9,490 nt of DNA from positions 1 to 9,490 of the forward strand of contig JAQTNZ010000058.1 in assembly GCA_028713595.1 (NCBI GenBank), in the 5' to 3' direction. Of this stretch, positions 1 through 5,173 are shown piece by piece. Source of the stretch: Methylovulum sp. GTDB taxonomy: Bacteria; Pseudomonadota; Gammaproteobacteria; Methylococcales; Methylomonadaceae. Made by a program: the position numbers and the translations under genes. Under the pieces are notes generated by a model that did no database searches, was not told the DNA's origin, and saw only the letters and a list, made by a program, of their open reading frames with translations. The first letter of the stretch is position 1. Each line of letters begins with the position of its first letter.

Positions 1-23
1 GGGGAGTTCGTAAGGGGCGAAGC
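1..23 (+). repeat. Left half of a REP element, cut off by another REP
   Basis: Bases 5-23 match the left half of the complete REP at 4383-4413 at 16 of 19 positions, including the shared core CGTAAGG and GCGAAGC. The match stops exactly where the palindrome at 24-60 begins, so the second repeat appears to have inserted into, or recombined with, the first. A matching right half (AGCGGATTACGGG) is seen at 1286-1298. Confidence 0.5.
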
Positions 24-60
24 CTGTAGGTTGGGGTGAGGTACGAACCCCAACCTACAG
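24..60. repeat. REP-like palindrome, single unit
   Basis: This is a perfect 14-bp inverted repeat (24-37 with 47-60) around the 9-base loop GAGGTACGA. The unit carries GTAG at its foot, then GTTGGGGT and ACCCCAAC arms, as expected for REP sequences mobilised by REP-associated tyrosine transposases (RAYTs). It is the same unit, in opposite orientation, as the right half of the 84-bp elements at 6480, 7146 and 7792. No RAYT gene is present in the window. Confidence 0.8.
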
Positions 61-282
61 CCCTGCAAGCTGGCCGCGCTGGAAAACGCCACCGGACGCA
101 TCAGCCATAACGACACCGTCGAGGCGCTGTTTGACAGCCAAGGCGCCAACGAGGGCAAGGCGGGCTTTGCGGTGCGCTTTGAACCCAACCAAGCCACGGT
201 GCGAAAGACCGAACACCGTGATGCGGCCTACGGCTGCGAAGCGGGCGCGTCCATTCTCGGCGTTTGGAAAAAAGACCCGTGA
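40..282 (+). pseudogene. 3' fragment of an unrecognised protein-coding gene
   Basis: The frame from about 61 to the TGA at 280-282 reads as plausible protein (CKLAALENATGR near its start, GCEAGASILGVWKKDP at its end). It has GC-rich third positions like the better-preserved genes of this window. It has no ATG, and the only upstream in-frame sequence is the REP palindrome, which puts a TGA at 37-39. The simplest reading is the C-terminal ~70 codons of a gene whose 5' part was lost or displaced when the REP arrived. I do not recognise the family. Removing the 37-bp palindrome leaves the frame open back to the window edge, so a simple insertion into a living gene is also possible. The sequence to the left of 1 would decide. 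Confidence 0.45.
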
Positions 283-307
283 TAAAATAGTGCGTGGCTT
301 TAAACCG

Positions 308-372
308 CCGTATTGTTTATGCCCTTTACGCTCTGTGAGTGCGTGGGTACGCTATCGCTGCATACGGGCTTG
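308..372 (-). repeat. REP-like repeat with an inserted segment
   Basis: The ends CCGTAT (308-313) and ATACGG (363-368) pair as in the compact REP at 4496-4527, and 350-370 is identical to 4505-4525. Between the arms this copy carries about 35 extra bases, including the segment 321-352 that recurs inverted at 1208-1239. It is therefore a chimeric or enlarged member of the family. Confidence 0.6.
321..352 (+). repeat. 32-bp repeat, left copy (inverted partner at 1208-1239)
   Basis: The 32 bases from GCCCTTTACG to GGGTACGC occur again as an exact reverse complement at 1208-1239. The two copies face each other across the MITE and the AT-rich gene at 587-1069. Confidence 0.85.
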
Positions 373-387
373 CTATTTTGAATGCTC

Positions 388-542
388 TAAGTAGGTGTGC
401 AAAAGTTTTTTAACAAAAATTTTGCAGAACTAACGCGCTATATTTTCATTGCAAAATTAAAAAAGCATCGTCATTCCGGCATGGATTGCCGGAATGACGG
501 CTTCTTCTTAAAAATGTTAAGAAATTTATGCACACTTACTTA
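388..542. mobile_element. MITE, ~151 bp, TA-flanked
   Basis: The ends form 28-bp terminal inverted repeats (388-415 and 515-542) with 24 of 28 positions matching. The outermost 14 bases, TAAGTAGGTGTGCA and its partner TGCACACTTACTTA, differ once. TA lies at both borders (388-389 and 541-542), consistent with a TA target duplication of the IS630/Tc1-mariner type. The interior is AT-rich, has no transposase, and holds a perfect hairpin at 469-499. The element is non-autonomous by size, and the transposase family is inferred only from the TA borders. Confidence 0.75.
469..499. repeat. Perfect 13-bp hairpin inside the MITE
   Basis: CGTCATTCCGGCA (469-481) pairs perfectly with TGCCGGAATGACG (487-499) around the 5-base loop TGGAT. 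It is more GC-rich than the rest of the element and sits centrally. It may be an older repeat captured by the MITE, or a structural part of it. Confidence 0.85.
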
Positions 543-586
543 TACGGGTTTTGAAGTCTTTTTATCGTTAATAAATATAGTTCATA

Positions 587-1069
587 ATGAAAAATAAACC
601 GGATATGAACAGATTAATATCATGGCCTAAATGTCTTGAGTTTCAGCAGACAGATAGGACAGACATGCTTGAAATGTATAATAGGGCATTTAACTTTTTA
701 AGAAATCATGTTTGGTATGGCTCATTAAAAGAGAGTTACATGGGAATGTTCTATCCTGGAATAGTAGCCGTTTTTTTGTTTAGAATTGTTCCGTCCGGCA
801 ACTTTGATGAATGGATTTGGGTTGTCGCCGGAGACTTACCATTGGCATATATTGCGTCTGATGATTGTCAAAATCCAGCCGCTGCCTTGGATGGGTATAT
901 AGGTGAGATGGAAGAATGGATAAATGCCGCTGAAGAAGGCCGATCTGTTGATGATTTGATTCCAATAAATGCCCCGTCTACTTTAAATAATGCCAAGGCA
1001 TTAAAATCCAGAATGAATTTTCTGGATGAACGGATTTTGTGCAATTATAAAGATGATTTGAACGCTTAA
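587..1069 (+). CDS. Unrecognised 160-aa protein, AT-rich, probably acquired
   Basis: This is an intact frame of 160 residues with no signal peptide or obvious transmembrane helix. It is rich in aromatic residues in the middle (VWYGSLKESYMGMFYPG, then DEWIWVVAGDLPLAYIA). The tail is acidic to polar and includes EEWINAAEEGRSVDDLIP and FLDERILCNYKDDLNA. It looks like a small soluble alpha/beta protein of the kind often found as orphan or immunity-type accessory genes; that is an impression and no function is assigned. Codon third positions are AT-rich, unlike the PilZ, TPR and cytochrome genes. No good Shine-Dalgarno sequence precedes ATG 587, and ATG 605 is an alternative start. The gene sits 45 bp after the MITE and between inverted 32-bp repeats. 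Confidence 0.7.
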   Translation: MKNKPDMNRLISWPKCLEFQQTDRTDMLEMYNRAFNFLRNHVWYGSLKESYMGMFYPGIVAVFLFRIVPSGNFDEWIWVVAGDLPLAYIASDDCQNPAAALDGYIGEMEEWINAAEEGRSVDDLIPINAPSTLNNAKALKSRMNFLDERILCNYKDDLNA

Positions 1070-1111
1070 TGACGTAACGCGGTAAGGCGCATTCCGTAGG
1101 GCGGCATAATC

Positions 1112-1279
1112 GGAGCGCGGGCATCTTGCCCGCCACTGCCACTAAATTAAGCATTTATGTGTTTAATTATCAATAAGATAAGAGTGATACTCTCGTTCCC
1201 GCGTGCCGCGTACCCACGCACTCACAGAGCGTAAAGGGCAGTGATCTTCCCGCCTTTGCGGGCAAGATGCCCGCGCTCC
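1112..1279. repeat. Inverted repeat pair, 22-bp perfect arms
   Basis: Bases 1112-1133 (GGAGCGCGGGCATC onward) recur as an exact reverse complement at 1258-1279. Each arm is itself partly palindromic (GCGGGC, AT-centre, GCCCGC). The loop of about 124 bp includes an AT-rich segment and the second copy of the 32-bp repeat. This looks like a BIME-like pair of REP units rather than a terminator. Confidence 0.75.
1208..1239 (-). repeat. 32-bp repeat, right copy (inverted partner at 321-352)
   Basis: This is the exact reverse complement of 321-352, containing TACCCACGCACTCACAGAGC. It lies between the arms of the 1112/1258 inverted repeat, so several repeat families are nested here. Confidence 0.85.
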
Positions 1280-1285
1280 AAGGGC

Positions 1286-1319
1286 AGCGGATTACGGGTG
1301 GTTGCTTCGATAGGCCGTG
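1286..1319 (+). repeat. Right half of a REP composite
   Basis: AGCGGATTACGGG (1286-1298) matches the right half of the REP at 4383-4413. GCTTCGATAGGCCGTG (1304-1319) is identical to 4422-4437, which follows that REP at a similar distance. The left half of the REP is missing here. Confidence 0.6.
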
Positions 1320-1338
1320 CCGGACAAACGGGGAGGAC

Positions 1339-1365
1339 GGGACGGCAGCTTAAAGCCGCCGTCCC
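1339..1365. repeat. Hairpin just beyond the minus-strand gene
   Basis: GGGACGGC (1339-1346) pairs perfectly with GCCGTCCC (1358-1365). It lies 16 bases past the stop codon of the cytochrome-like gene read on the minus strand. No U-run follows on that strand, so it could stabilise or pause the transcript but is not a classic rho-independent terminator. Confidence 0.5.
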
Positions 1366-1381
1366 GCGGACACGGGCCGCC

Positions 1382-2857
1382 CTATTTTGTGGGCTTCAAA
1401 GGTGCGCCGGTGTATTGGTTGAAAATAACGTCCTGCGCCGAGCTTTTAAGTTGAAACAGAGTGAACGGCATCGGCAGGTTGGCCGGGCCGACCGCCTTCC
1501 ACCACAAGGGCAGGGACTTGAACGCAAAGACCATGTCGTAGTCGGTGGCGATGGAGCCAGTGTCGGGGTCTTGCGGTTCGGTACCGGGACGATCCTTAAA
1601 CCATTTTGACCAGTCCGCCGAACCGGGGGCGGGCGAACAAATGTAAGCGTCACTGGGTTTGCCGTCCGGGCAAGGTTTGAAAGGCGGGCCTGGATTTGGG
1701 TTGGGGTAAGAAGGCAGCAAAAACGAGAGCATCTTGTGTTGTTTCGGTTGCCACTCGGCAGGCCCGTGGCAGCTCATGCACGAAGAGTCCGGCTCGTTGT
1801 CCATCGCCTTATCGCCGACTTGGATGTTGTTACGCCCCCCATCATTGGGGCCGGACAGCCGGCCTCCCCAACCGAGCGTTTGGGTCGAATAAAGCGGGGC
1901 CTTGGGGTTAATCCAGTTTTCGTTAAGCGGCGGCGGGGGCTGTTTTGAAGAATCAACATCGGGGTCATTGCCCCACATCACGCCCAGCGGCACCATTTTG
2001 TCCCAAGCGTCACCGCTGGCGCTGGTGTCATAGACCAGCGTCGAGAACACCCAGCCCGTCTTGGGGGCGGCCACCGAATCCTTGACGATGATGTCAAACT
2101 GCATAACATAGCCATTGACCACCTGAGTGGCGCCGGGGGTGCTTTCTGGAATCGCCAGGTAGAGCGGCCACTTCGCGGCGCCATCGATCACAGGCCACCA
2201 GTCGGACTGTACCGTGGGGTCGTCAGATACGAACAGCGCGGCTTTCACCACCACCGAACCTTCCTCGAACTGAAAGTTCTCGGTCTTTATCGCGGGCAGC
2301 ATGGCCGTTTTCCCCCAGACTTTGTGGAGCGAATACGCCGCGCGTTCATCATAATAAGTGAGCACATGGGTATCAAACGTGGTCTTAAGCCCGGTGCCGG
2401 GAAAGATCGACGGCGTGAACTGTCCGCCCGCGTAAGTGCCGTGGATGCTTTCGCGGATTGACCCTAGCCAAGGCTCGTTGTACCAATGCGCCGTATCGGC
2501 ATCCCATTTGTCGTAATGGAGCATCAGTTCGCGGGCGTTAGGGCCGACATAGTCCTTAAGCGCCGCAACATAGGCGGCGGCGTTGTCTGTGGTGATCCGG
2601 CCACCTTTGACCGCTTTCGTCCAAGGCGCATCTTTAAGCGCAGGCAAGGGCTGGTCAGGCCATTTGTGGCTAAGCTTGAAAAAAGGCCCCGAATACTCGG
2701 AAGCCGGGGGCTTTAGCCCGTTACTGGCAAGAAAAGGCTCGCGTGGGATATGGGCGTTTTGTGCCAAGAGCTTTTCGGTTTTGGCAACCGCAACCGATAC
2801 GCTAAACGTACAAGCGACGGTGACTAGGCAACATGTAAACCCCGTTCTATAGTTCAT
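1382..2857 (-). CDS. Secreted monohaem cytochrome c-like protein, 491 aa
   Basis: Residues 1-25 form a Sec signal peptide (basic MNYRTG, then a hydrophobic stretch ending AVA before KTEKL), so the product should be periplasmic or secreted. One haem c motif, CMSCH, lies at 360-364. It is late in the chain, as in large proteins with a C-terminal cytochrome segment. Two further cysteines at about 396 and 407 could form a disulphide. The N-terminal 350 residues are rich in Trp, Tyr and Pro and resemble no enzyme I can name. Electron transfer is the likely role, but the partner is unknown. I chose ATG 2857 over an upstream GTG (2863) because AGGAAG at 2863-2868 sits five bases before it and overlaps the GTG. 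The gene appears monocistronic. Confidence 0.85.
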   Translation of the reverse strand: MNYRTGFTCCLVTVACTFSVSVAVAKTEKLLAQNAHIPREPFLASNGLKPPASEYSGPFFKLSHKWPDQPLPALKDAPWTKAVKGGRITTDNAAAYVAALKDYVGPNARELMLHYDKWDADTAHWYNEPWLGSIRESIHGTYAGGQFTPSIFPGTGLKTTFDTHVLTYYDERAAYSLHKVWGKTAMLPAIKTENFQFEEGSVVVKAALFVSDDPTVQSDWWPVIDGAAKWPLYLAIPESTPGATQVVNGYVMQFDIIVKDSVAAPKTGWVFSTLVYDTSASGDAWDKMVPLGVMWGNDPDVDSSKQPPPPLNENWINPKAPLYSTQTLGWGGRLSGPNDGGRNNIQVGDKAMDNEPDSSCMSCHGPAEWQPKQHKMLSFLLPSYPNPNPGPPFKPCPDGKPSDAYICSPAPGSADWSKWFKDRPGTEPQDPDTGSIATDYDMVFAFKSLPLWWKAVGPANLPMPFTLFQLKSSAQDVIFNQYTGAPLKPTK

Positions 2858-2874
2858 ATACACTTCCTATCGTC

Positions 2875-2903
2875 TGATTTTTATGGGTATGCGTGGGTGT
2901 CAA
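2875..2903 (-). promoter_or_regulatory. Candidate sigma-70 promoter for the cytochrome-like gene
   Basis: On the minus strand an exact TTGACA lies at 2903-2898, about 40 bases before the start codon. The -10 region is poor: at 17-bp spacing it reads AAATCA, and TAAAAA lies at 14 bp. The -35 box is convincing and the whole promoter only moderately so. Confidence 0.3.
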
Positions 2904-3379
2904 ACGGCGATTAAAGTTTGTCGGCCCTTACAACAAAAGGGCGTTAAAACAGGCCCGCAGCCAACACTTGAATTACGGGCGGCAATTGCTCATGTTAGCT
3001 ATTTACCTTAAAAACTTAACGGAAATTAACGGCAAACAATCAAAGTCGTTTTACGGCTAAGATGCTATCGCTTAAGTTTAAATAAAGCTATTAACTATTA
3101 CCTAAAAAACGGCAAGTTTTCCACCCACCCAAGGATGAGGTTGTTTTATTTGATGTTTTTATTGATTTTTTTCAGCGTTATTATTTTTTTCTGATAAAAA
3201 AGTGTTAACCTATCAGAAATGGCCGCATTTGTTGCCTGTGGACATCAACAAAATTACCTGTTTTTTTTGAATAATTCCCCGTCAAAAAGGATGGGTATTA
3301 ACCGTAGGGTAAACATAAGCAGGACAGGCCGTTGCCGCCCGACACCCGAGCGCCAAGATGATGAAAAGACACCCCTATT
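2904..3379. other. AT-rich intergenic region without a visible gene
   Basis: No convincing reading frame is present here. The visible details are a 6-bp stem GCCCTT/AAGGGC near 2924-2942 and closely spaced TTAACGG direct repeats near 3017-3033. There are also long A/T tracts from about 3145 to 3200 and the inverted repeat at 3189-3218. It separates divergent genes, so it probably carries promoters for both directions. Confidence 0.5.
3189..3218. promoter_or_regulatory. Interrupted palindrome, possible operator
   Basis: TTCTGATA (3189-3196) and TATCAGAA (3211-3218) are perfect inverted copies 14 bases apart. They sit in the AT-rich region upstream of the 3380 gene. The 22-base centre-to-centre spacing would put both half-sites on one DNA face. 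No T-run follows the second arm, which argues against a terminator. Confidence 0.35.
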
Positions 3380-3781
3380 ATGACCAACGAAATCTATGAA
3401 CCCTGGTACTGCGCAAACCTTTCCAGCCCTATGAGGATAGTGTTGAAAGGGGTCTCTTACCAAGCAAACGGCAGTCTTGACATTCACGCGTGTAACATTA
3501 AGCGTCATGACCAGCAGTTAACCATCCGCTTTCCTGAAGTTATAGCCATGAGAATCACTAATGAAAGCCAGCGCTTAGCCACCCTTAATGGCATGGAAGG
3601 GCATTTTTCGCATTGTCTTTGTCTTGTGCAAAACTCAAATTTTTTAGCGTGGCTTAACCGCGACTCTTTAGGCGTTTATGAGGATGCCCCGTGGCGGCAT
3701 TTTTCGATTACCGAAGACAACGAATGGCTTGATGTGATCGCCGTTGATTTTCCAGAAGTGACCGTTACTGCCGCCCCCTAA
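3380..3781 (+). CDS. Unrecognised 133-aa soluble protein
   Basis: This is an intact frame of 133 residues with no signal peptide or membrane segment. It looks beta-rich, with alternating hydrophobic stretches (LTIRFPEVIAMRI, FSHCLCLVQNSNFLAWL). It ends in WRHFSITEDNEWLDVIAVDF followed by PEVTVTAAP. The pattern recalls small uncharacterised or immunity-like proteins, but I cannot assign a family. The start lacks a clear Shine-Dalgarno sequence, and no in-frame alternative nearby is better. The TPR gene begins 36 bases after its stop in the same direction, so the two may be co-transcribed. Confidence 0.65.
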   Translation: MTNEIYEPWYCANLSSPMRIVLKGVSYQANGSLDIHACNIKRHDQQLTIRFPEVIAMRITNESQRLATLNGMEGHFSHCLCLVQNSNFLAWLNRDSLGVYEDAPWRHFSITEDNEWLDVIAVDFPEVTVTAAP

Positions 3782-3792
3782 AAAAGCTTACG

Positions 3793-3804
3793 CCATTATA
3801 ATGG
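3793..3804. promoter_or_regulatory. 12-bp perfect palindrome containing TATAAT
   Basis: CCATTATAATGG is fully palindromic and contains a consensus -10 box (3797-3802) 15 bases before the TPR start codon. No recognisable -35 lies 17 bases upstream. It could be an operator or a weak promoter with a very short leader. Confidence 0.3.
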
Positions 3805-3817
3805 CAGAACTTAAGTT

Positions 3818-4393
3818 ATGACCGATACAACCGACAACACTCAACCCGAACCGGGGCCGGCGGAAATTATCGCCCGTTTTGAACGGCAGGGCAGCGGCCC
3901 GCCCAAAACCATTGCCATTTTTAAATACGCCGACGCGCTTCGCCAAGTCAGGCGGTACCATGAGGCGTTGCAAAACTATGAGTTATTGGCGACCTTGCCC
4001 ATTCCAAAAGGCAAAGCGTGGTTAGTCCCGCTATTCAAAGGCCAAACCTTTTTTGAGATGGGCAGGTTCGCTGAGGCGGAACAAGCGTTCAAAGATGCTG
4101 GTGACGATGACCCCTCCACGGCCTCTCGCGTTTACCTTGCCACCGCCCTGAGGGCGCAAGAGCGGTTTGAGGCGGCCATCGAGGTGTTGACCAACGCGTT
4201 GGACTGCGAAGGCGACCGTGATGAAGTCTTGTTGAATTTGGCTTTGAACCGATTATCGCTGGGACAATGGGCCGCCGCCCAAAACAACCTTGAGCAAGCG
4301 CTGGCAATCACCCCCGATTATCCGTCTGCACAAACGGTTTTGGAGGACGTTAGGGCCGCGCTGGCCTTGGGCGATGGGGCGGGTAGCCCGTAA
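3818..4393 (+). CDS. Tetratricopeptide (TPR) repeat protein, 191 aa
   Basis: About four TPR units are visible at residues 31-60, 69-98, 103-132 and 136-169. They show the usual small/large pattern: YADALRQVRRYHEALQNY, MGRFAEAEQAF, RAQERFEAAIEVL, and LGQWAAAQNNLEQALAITPD. The N-terminal 30 residues are polar and acidic and there is no signal peptide, so it is probably a cytoplasmic protein-protein interaction scaffold. The partner is unknown. The last codons (GGT AGC CCG TAA) belong to the REP at 4383-4413, so the C-terminus (GAGSP) was probably created or altered by repeat insertion. It follows the 3380 gene by 36 bases and may share its transcript. Confidence 0.85.
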   Translation: MTDTTDNTQPEPGPAEIIARFERQGSGPPKTIAIFKYADALRQVRRYHEALQNYELLATLPIPKGKAWLVPLFKGQTFFEMGRFAEAEQAFKDAGDDDPSTASRVYLATALRAQERFEAAIEVLTNALDCEGDRDEVLLNLALNRLSLGQWAAAQNNLEQALAITPDYPSAQTVLEDVRAALALGDGAGSP

Positions 4394-4413
4394 GGAGCGA
4401 AGCGGATTATGGG
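4383..4413 (+). repeat. REP element, forward unit, overlapping the TPR gene stop
   Basis: It begins with GTAG and folds CCCGTA against TATGGG (one G-T type pair) around GGAGCGAAGC. It supplies the stop codon of the preceding gene. With the inverted unit at 4496-4527 it forms a head-to-head BIME. Confidence 0.75.
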
Positions 4414-4421
4414 TTGTTTCG

Positions 4422-4437
4422 GCTTCGATAGGCCGTG
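4422..4437 (+). repeat. 16-bp segment repeated at 1304-1319
   Basis: GCTTCGATAGGCCGTG is identical in both places and follows a GGATT(A)(C/T)GGG REP end each time. It therefore belongs to a larger composite repeat, not to REP alone. Confidence 0.7.
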
Positions 4438-4495
4438 TCACATCGCACTGTATCGGCATGGGATGTCGGAATGGGCTATTGCGTGGTTCCGAACC

Positions 4496-4527
4496 CCCGT
4501 ATTCCGCTATCGCTGCATACGGGCTAC
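4496..4527 (-). repeat. REP element, reverse unit of the BIME
   Basis: Read on the minus strand it starts GTAGCCCGTATGCAGCGATA and closes with ATACGGG, giving a CCCGTAT/ATACGGG stem. The GTAG foot matches the forward unit at 4383, so the two form an inverted pair about 80 bp apart. Confidence 0.75.
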
Positions 4528-4650
4528 CTCGCTTGCTGGGACTGATGCCACCTTAACAAGCCTGTACAAGACCCTAAACCCACCTAAGCAAGGTGCATAA
4601 GATTTAGCGCACCCCATAAACCTACCCCGCCCCCCATTCCACACTCCCGC

Positions 4651-4665
4651 TGACAATTTTTGTCA
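4651..4665. promoter_or_regulatory. 15-bp palindrome TGACAATTTTTGTCA, copy 1
   Basis: TGACAA and TTGTCA are perfect inverted arms around TTT. An identical copy lies at 4784-4798. Flanks are also partly shared: CCATTCC before each and a TTATTGGC-like sequence after each. This suits a pair of binding sites for one dimeric regulator, or a short repeat family. I cannot match it to a named regulator. Confidence 0.5.
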
Positions 4666-4783
4666 TTATTGGCTAACCATACTAACTAATTAAAAAGGTA
4701 GGCCATTAACGCCGCAAGGCTTACCATCCCTTAGGGTACGCCTATCGCGCCGCCTCAACCCACGCCTTGCCCTTGCCCATTCC

Positions 4784-4798
4784 TGACAATTTTTGTCA
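4784..4798. promoter_or_regulatory. 15-bp palindrome TGACAATTTTTGTCA, copy 2
   Basis: This is identical to 4651-4665 and 133 bp downstream of it. It is followed by a long AT-rich stretch in which a promoter could lie, about 375 bases before the PilZ start codon. Confidence 0.5.
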
Positions 4799-4895
4799 AT
4801 TATTTGCCAAAAATGGTAATAGTTCATAGAATTGCCGATGGTTACTTGTTAAACTAAAAACACTTCGTAAAAAAGCTTGTTGCTGTTTGCCTTTG

Positions 4896-4918
4896 CCCCC
4901 TAGCGTTCGCGCAGGGGG
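4896..4918. terminator. Strong hairpin with TTCG loop, possible terminator
   Basis: CCCCCT pairs with AGGGGG, and GCG with CGC, around the loop TTCG, with one bulged A. It is followed only by TTTAGG, so the U-tract is short. It could terminate a short upstream transcript, or be a stable element of a longer leader. Confidence 0.4.
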
Positions 4919-4937
4919 TTTAGGCGTGTTGTTTAGG

Positions 4938-4977
4938 CCGATCAGAAACGCCTGATTAGCTTTTCGGTATTTTTTTA
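4938..4977 (+). terminator. Weak terminator-like stem with T-run
   Basis: ATCAG (4941-4945) pairs with CTGAT (4952-4956), with a possible outer CCG/CGG pairing. A run of seven Ts follows at 4970-4976. The stem is short, so this is a tentative call. Confidence 0.25.
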
Positions 4978-5038
4978 TTATTAATCAATAAGTTATAAAT
5001 ATATCGTCCTTGGTTTTCAGGGCGGTATAAAAGCCGTT

Positions 5039-5119
5039 GCGCCCGCGTCATGGGGAACGTAACCAACGGTTAAATTAAAAGCTCGCGGTGCCGCTGATCG
5101 GTTTGGCATGACGCGGCGC
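5039..5119 (+). ncRNA. Candidate structured leader RNA before the PilZ gene
   Basis: GCGC and CGCGTCATG (5039-5042, 5044-5052) pair with CATGACGCG and GCGC (5107-5119). That gives 13 base pairs with a single bulged C. Inside lie TAACC/GGTTA with a 3-base loop (5060-5072) and GCGG/CCGC (5085-5094), so the segment can fold as a three-way junction ending 54 bases before the PilZ start. I do not see the hallmark sequences of GEMM c-di-GMP riboswitches. It may be a cis-regulatory RNA or only an inverted repeat. Confidence 0.35.
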
Positions 5120-5173
5120 AGGTAAGCTTACGGATCACAAAAAAATAATTATAAGCGTATGGGGGAGGGGAAG

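Larger units (their letters stand above)
4528..5158. other. Non-coding region before the PilZ gene
   Basis: I see no convincing gene on either strand. The region holds the twin palindromes at 4651 and 4784, an imperfect stem GGTAGGCC/GGCTTACC at 4697-4725 and the TTCG hairpin at 4896-4918. A small stem ATCAG/CTGAT (4941-4956) with a following T-run is also present, as is the structured segment 5039-5119. The density of structure suggests regulatory or transcribed RNA rather than decayed coding sequence. Confidence 0.5.

Noticed and set aside
131..394. 87-codon frame on the plus strand
   Set aside because: It overlaps the better coding-like fragment in another frame and continues into the REP-like repeat. 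Its composition (many Arg, Pro and Cys) is typical of a shadow frame.
397..597. 66-codon frame on the plus strand
   Set aside because: It lies almost wholly inside the MITE and its hairpin, and simply translates repeat DNA.
1241..1609. 122-codon frame on the plus strand
   Set aside because: It is antisense to the end of the cytochrome-like gene and begins in repeat DNA, with a low-complexity Arg/Gly-rich product.
4290..4600. Plus-strand frames after and across the TPR gene end
   Set aside because: They translate the REP/BIME sequences and the TPR gene in the wrong frame.
4900..5158. GEMM-type c-di-GMP riboswitch
   Set aside because: Despite the PilZ gene downstream I could not find the conserved tetraloop/receptor sequences of GEMM-I or the GEMM-II pseudoknot, so only an unnamed structure is proposed.
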